Positions 62,401 to 64,000 of a stretch of 64,000 nt of DNA are shown here, piece by piece (the first letter of the stretch is position 1; every line of letters begins with the position of its first letter). Source of the stretch: Struthio camelus (Eukaryota > Chordata > Aves > Struthioniformes > Struthionidae); assembly GCF_040807025.1 (NCBI RefSeq), contig NC_090967.1:7246001-7310000 (forward strand), given 5' to 3'. A model generated the notes under the pieces. That model saw only the letters and a program-made list of their open reading frames with translations, was not told the origin of the DNA and made no database searches. The translations under genes and the position numbers were made by a program.

Positions 62401-64000
62401 GGCCACCGAGGGGCAGCTGGTGGCCAGGGCCTTGGAGCTGCTGGAGCAGCGGCAGTTCTGGGCCGCCGTGGTCTTCGAGCCGCCCACGAACACCACGGCA
62501 CAGGCGCTGCCCCCCCACGTCCGCTACAAGATCCGCATGGACATCGACGACGTCACGAAGACCAACAAGATCAAGGATAGGTCGGGGGAAGCTCATCCCC
62601 GTATCCCGTGCCCAGGGCGGGGGGTGTCCCCCACCTGCCAGCGCTCTGGTCTGCCCCCAGGTTTTGGGACCCTGGCCCAGCAGCTGACCCCTTCAGTGAC
62701 CTGCGTTACGTGTGGGGCGGCTTCGTCTACGTGCAGGACCTGGTGGAGCAGGCGGTGGTGCGGGTGCAGACCGGGGGTGCCTCGCGCACCGGGGTGTACA
62801 TCCAGCAAATGCCCTACCCCTGCTACGTGGACGACGTGTGAGTGGGCAGCGTGGGGTCCCCACCCTGGGTGTCCCCTGCTGGGCGGTGTTGGGCCAGGGG
62901 CAGTAAGGGCCGCCACTGTCTCCCACAGGTTCCTGCGGGTCCTGAACCGCTCACTGCCCCTCTTCATGACACTGGCCTGGATCTACTCTGTGGCCATGAT
63001 CATCAAGGGGGTGGTGCACGAGAAGGAGGCACGTCTCAAGGAGACCATGAAGACCATGGGGCTGAGCAGCGGGATCCTCTGGCTCAGCTGGTTCCTCAGC
63101 AGCTTCCTCCCCTTCCTCATCAGCTCAGCCTTTCTCGTCCTCATCCTCAAGGCAGGTTGCAGAGCCAAGCATGGGAGACAGAGCCTGGGTGACGTGGGGA
63201 GCGCAGGGGCCTGGCAGCCTGCGCGGGGGGGCTCTGTGGGCTCCAACCCCCCTCCTTTCGCAGCTGGGGAACATCCTACCCTACAGCAATCCTGCTGTGA
63301 TCTTCCTCTTCCTTGGCACCTTCTCGGTGGCCACCATCTGCCAGTGCTTCCTCATCAGCACCTTCTTCCCACGCGCCAACCTGGCCTCAGCTTGCGGCGG
63401 CATCATCTACTTCTCCTTCTACCTGCCCTACGTGCTGTGCGTGGCGTGGCGTGACCACATCACCTTCCCGCTCCGTGTCCTCGTGGTGAGCAGCCTCGGC
63501 TGCCCTATGGGTGCCCCTGGGGCACCCTGTGCGTGCTGGGTGCAAGATTCGGGCCGCGGGGTCCCCCTCCTACCCCAGGCTCTGATCTTTCCACCCACGC
63601 CGCCGTGCTTGCTGCCACCAGAGCCTTCTGTCACCGGTGGCCTTCGGCTTCGGCTGCGAGTACTTCTCGCTCTACGAGGAGCAGGGGGTGGGCATCCAGT
63701 GGCACAACCTGGGCACCAGCCCTGTACCCGGCGACCCCTACAACTTCGCCACGGCCATGGCTCTGCTGCTGCTGGACGCCGGCCTCTACGGCCTGGGCAC
63801 CTGGTACATCGAGGGCGTCTTCCCAGGTGAGCGCAGCCCCCGCAGCCCCCCACCGCCCCCGGCTCGGCCCAGTGCTCGGCCCAGCGCTCCCTGTCCGTGC
63901 TGCAGGTCAGTACGGGATCCCCAAACCCTGGAATTTCCCCTTCCTGAGGAGCTACTGGTGCGGCGAGGTGTCCTCGGCCGGGCACCCCCCGTACCCCACC
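59487..64000 (+). CDS. ABCA7: ATP-binding cassette transporter A7, N-terminal 881 codons (cut by window end)
   Basis: ABCA7 is an ABCA1-like lipid exporter and floppase of the plasma membrane, linked to phagocytosis and, in human, to Alzheimer disease risk. Seventeen coding exons in frame: 59487-59552, 59693-59786, 60050-60191, 60263-60390, 60472-60593, 60682-60876, 60993-61082, 61239-61476, 61581-61720, 61809-61925, 62115-62294, 62372-62580, 62661-62837, 62929-63151, 63264-63485, 63622-63826 and 63906 to the edge. The ATG was chosen for [20 protein letters not shown]. The first membrane segment ([15 protein letters not shown]) is at about residues 25-42. A large extracellular domain runs to about 635 and includes [25 protein letters not shown] and [12 protein letters not shown]. 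The next membrane segments follow ([55 protein letters not shown]). The nucleotide-binding domains lie beyond the window. The 63151 donor is GC rather than GT. Identity as ABCA7 rather than ABCA1 rests on synteny. Confidence 0.95.
63152..63263 (+). other. ABCA7: GC-AG intron in ABCA7
   Basis: The exon ends CTCAAG and the intron begins GCAGGT; the acceptor is CTTTCGCAG. Only the GC donor keeps frame and the conserved [11 protein letters not shown] junction. The nearby GT four bases downstream would shift the frame. Confidence 0.85.

Noticed and set aside
60656-62596. 646-codon open frame antisense to ABCA7
   Set aside because: It lies opposite well-supported ABCA7 exons, is Gly/Pro/Arg/Ala-rich, resembles no protein family and exists because stop codons are rare in this GC-rich DNA.

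Overview
The window is nuclear DNA of a vertebrate. It holds six protein-coding genes with short GT-AG introns in very GC-rich DNA. The proteins are closer to sauropsid than to mammalian forms as far as can be judged by eye. The compact genes, GC richness and lack of recognisable interspersed repeats suggest a bird microchromosome (the chicken chromosome 28 type), although another archosaur or a turtle cannot be excluded. The gene set is that of human 19p13.3.

Layout from left to right: the 3' two-thirds of SBNO2 (+, 17-8250) with a long AU-rich 3' UTR; GPX4 (-, 13219-16746), a selenoprotein with an in-frame TGA and a SECIS element; a GPX4/POLR2E head-to-head promoter region holding a 25-bp minisatellite; POLR2E (+, 19111-22062), complete, with one minor-spliceosome (U12) intron; convergent 3' UTRs; ARHGAP45/HMHA1 (-, 25833-46217), 23 coding exons plus an alternative first exon; a divergent promoter region to CNN2 (+, 47983-53179), complete; a long CNN2-ABCA7 spacer with a 20-copy GGCCCC repeat and a CRE/GC-box promoter-like island; and the 5' part of ABCA7 (+, 59487 to the window end), 17 coding exons before the edge cuts it.

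I rebuilt every gene exon by exon. All listed exon junctions keep frame, and the sums give whole codons (GPX4 194 aa, POLR2E 210 aa, ARHGAP45 1214 aa, CNN2 305 aa; SBNO2 at least 788 aa and ABCA7 at least 881 aa present). The genes are unrelated housekeeping, immune and lipid genes that share a neighbourhood, not a pathway. The order SBNO2-GPX4-POLR2E-ARHGAP45 matches human, but the CNN2-ABCA7 pair is inverted as a block relative to human.

I found no new multi-gene system. The features most worth checking are the inversion, the (GGCCCC)20 tract beside a perfect CRE, the U12 intron of POLR2E, the GPX4 Sec/SECIS/dual-start arrangement, the GC-AG intron and ABCA1-like extracellular domain of ABCA7, and the CArG box of CNN2.
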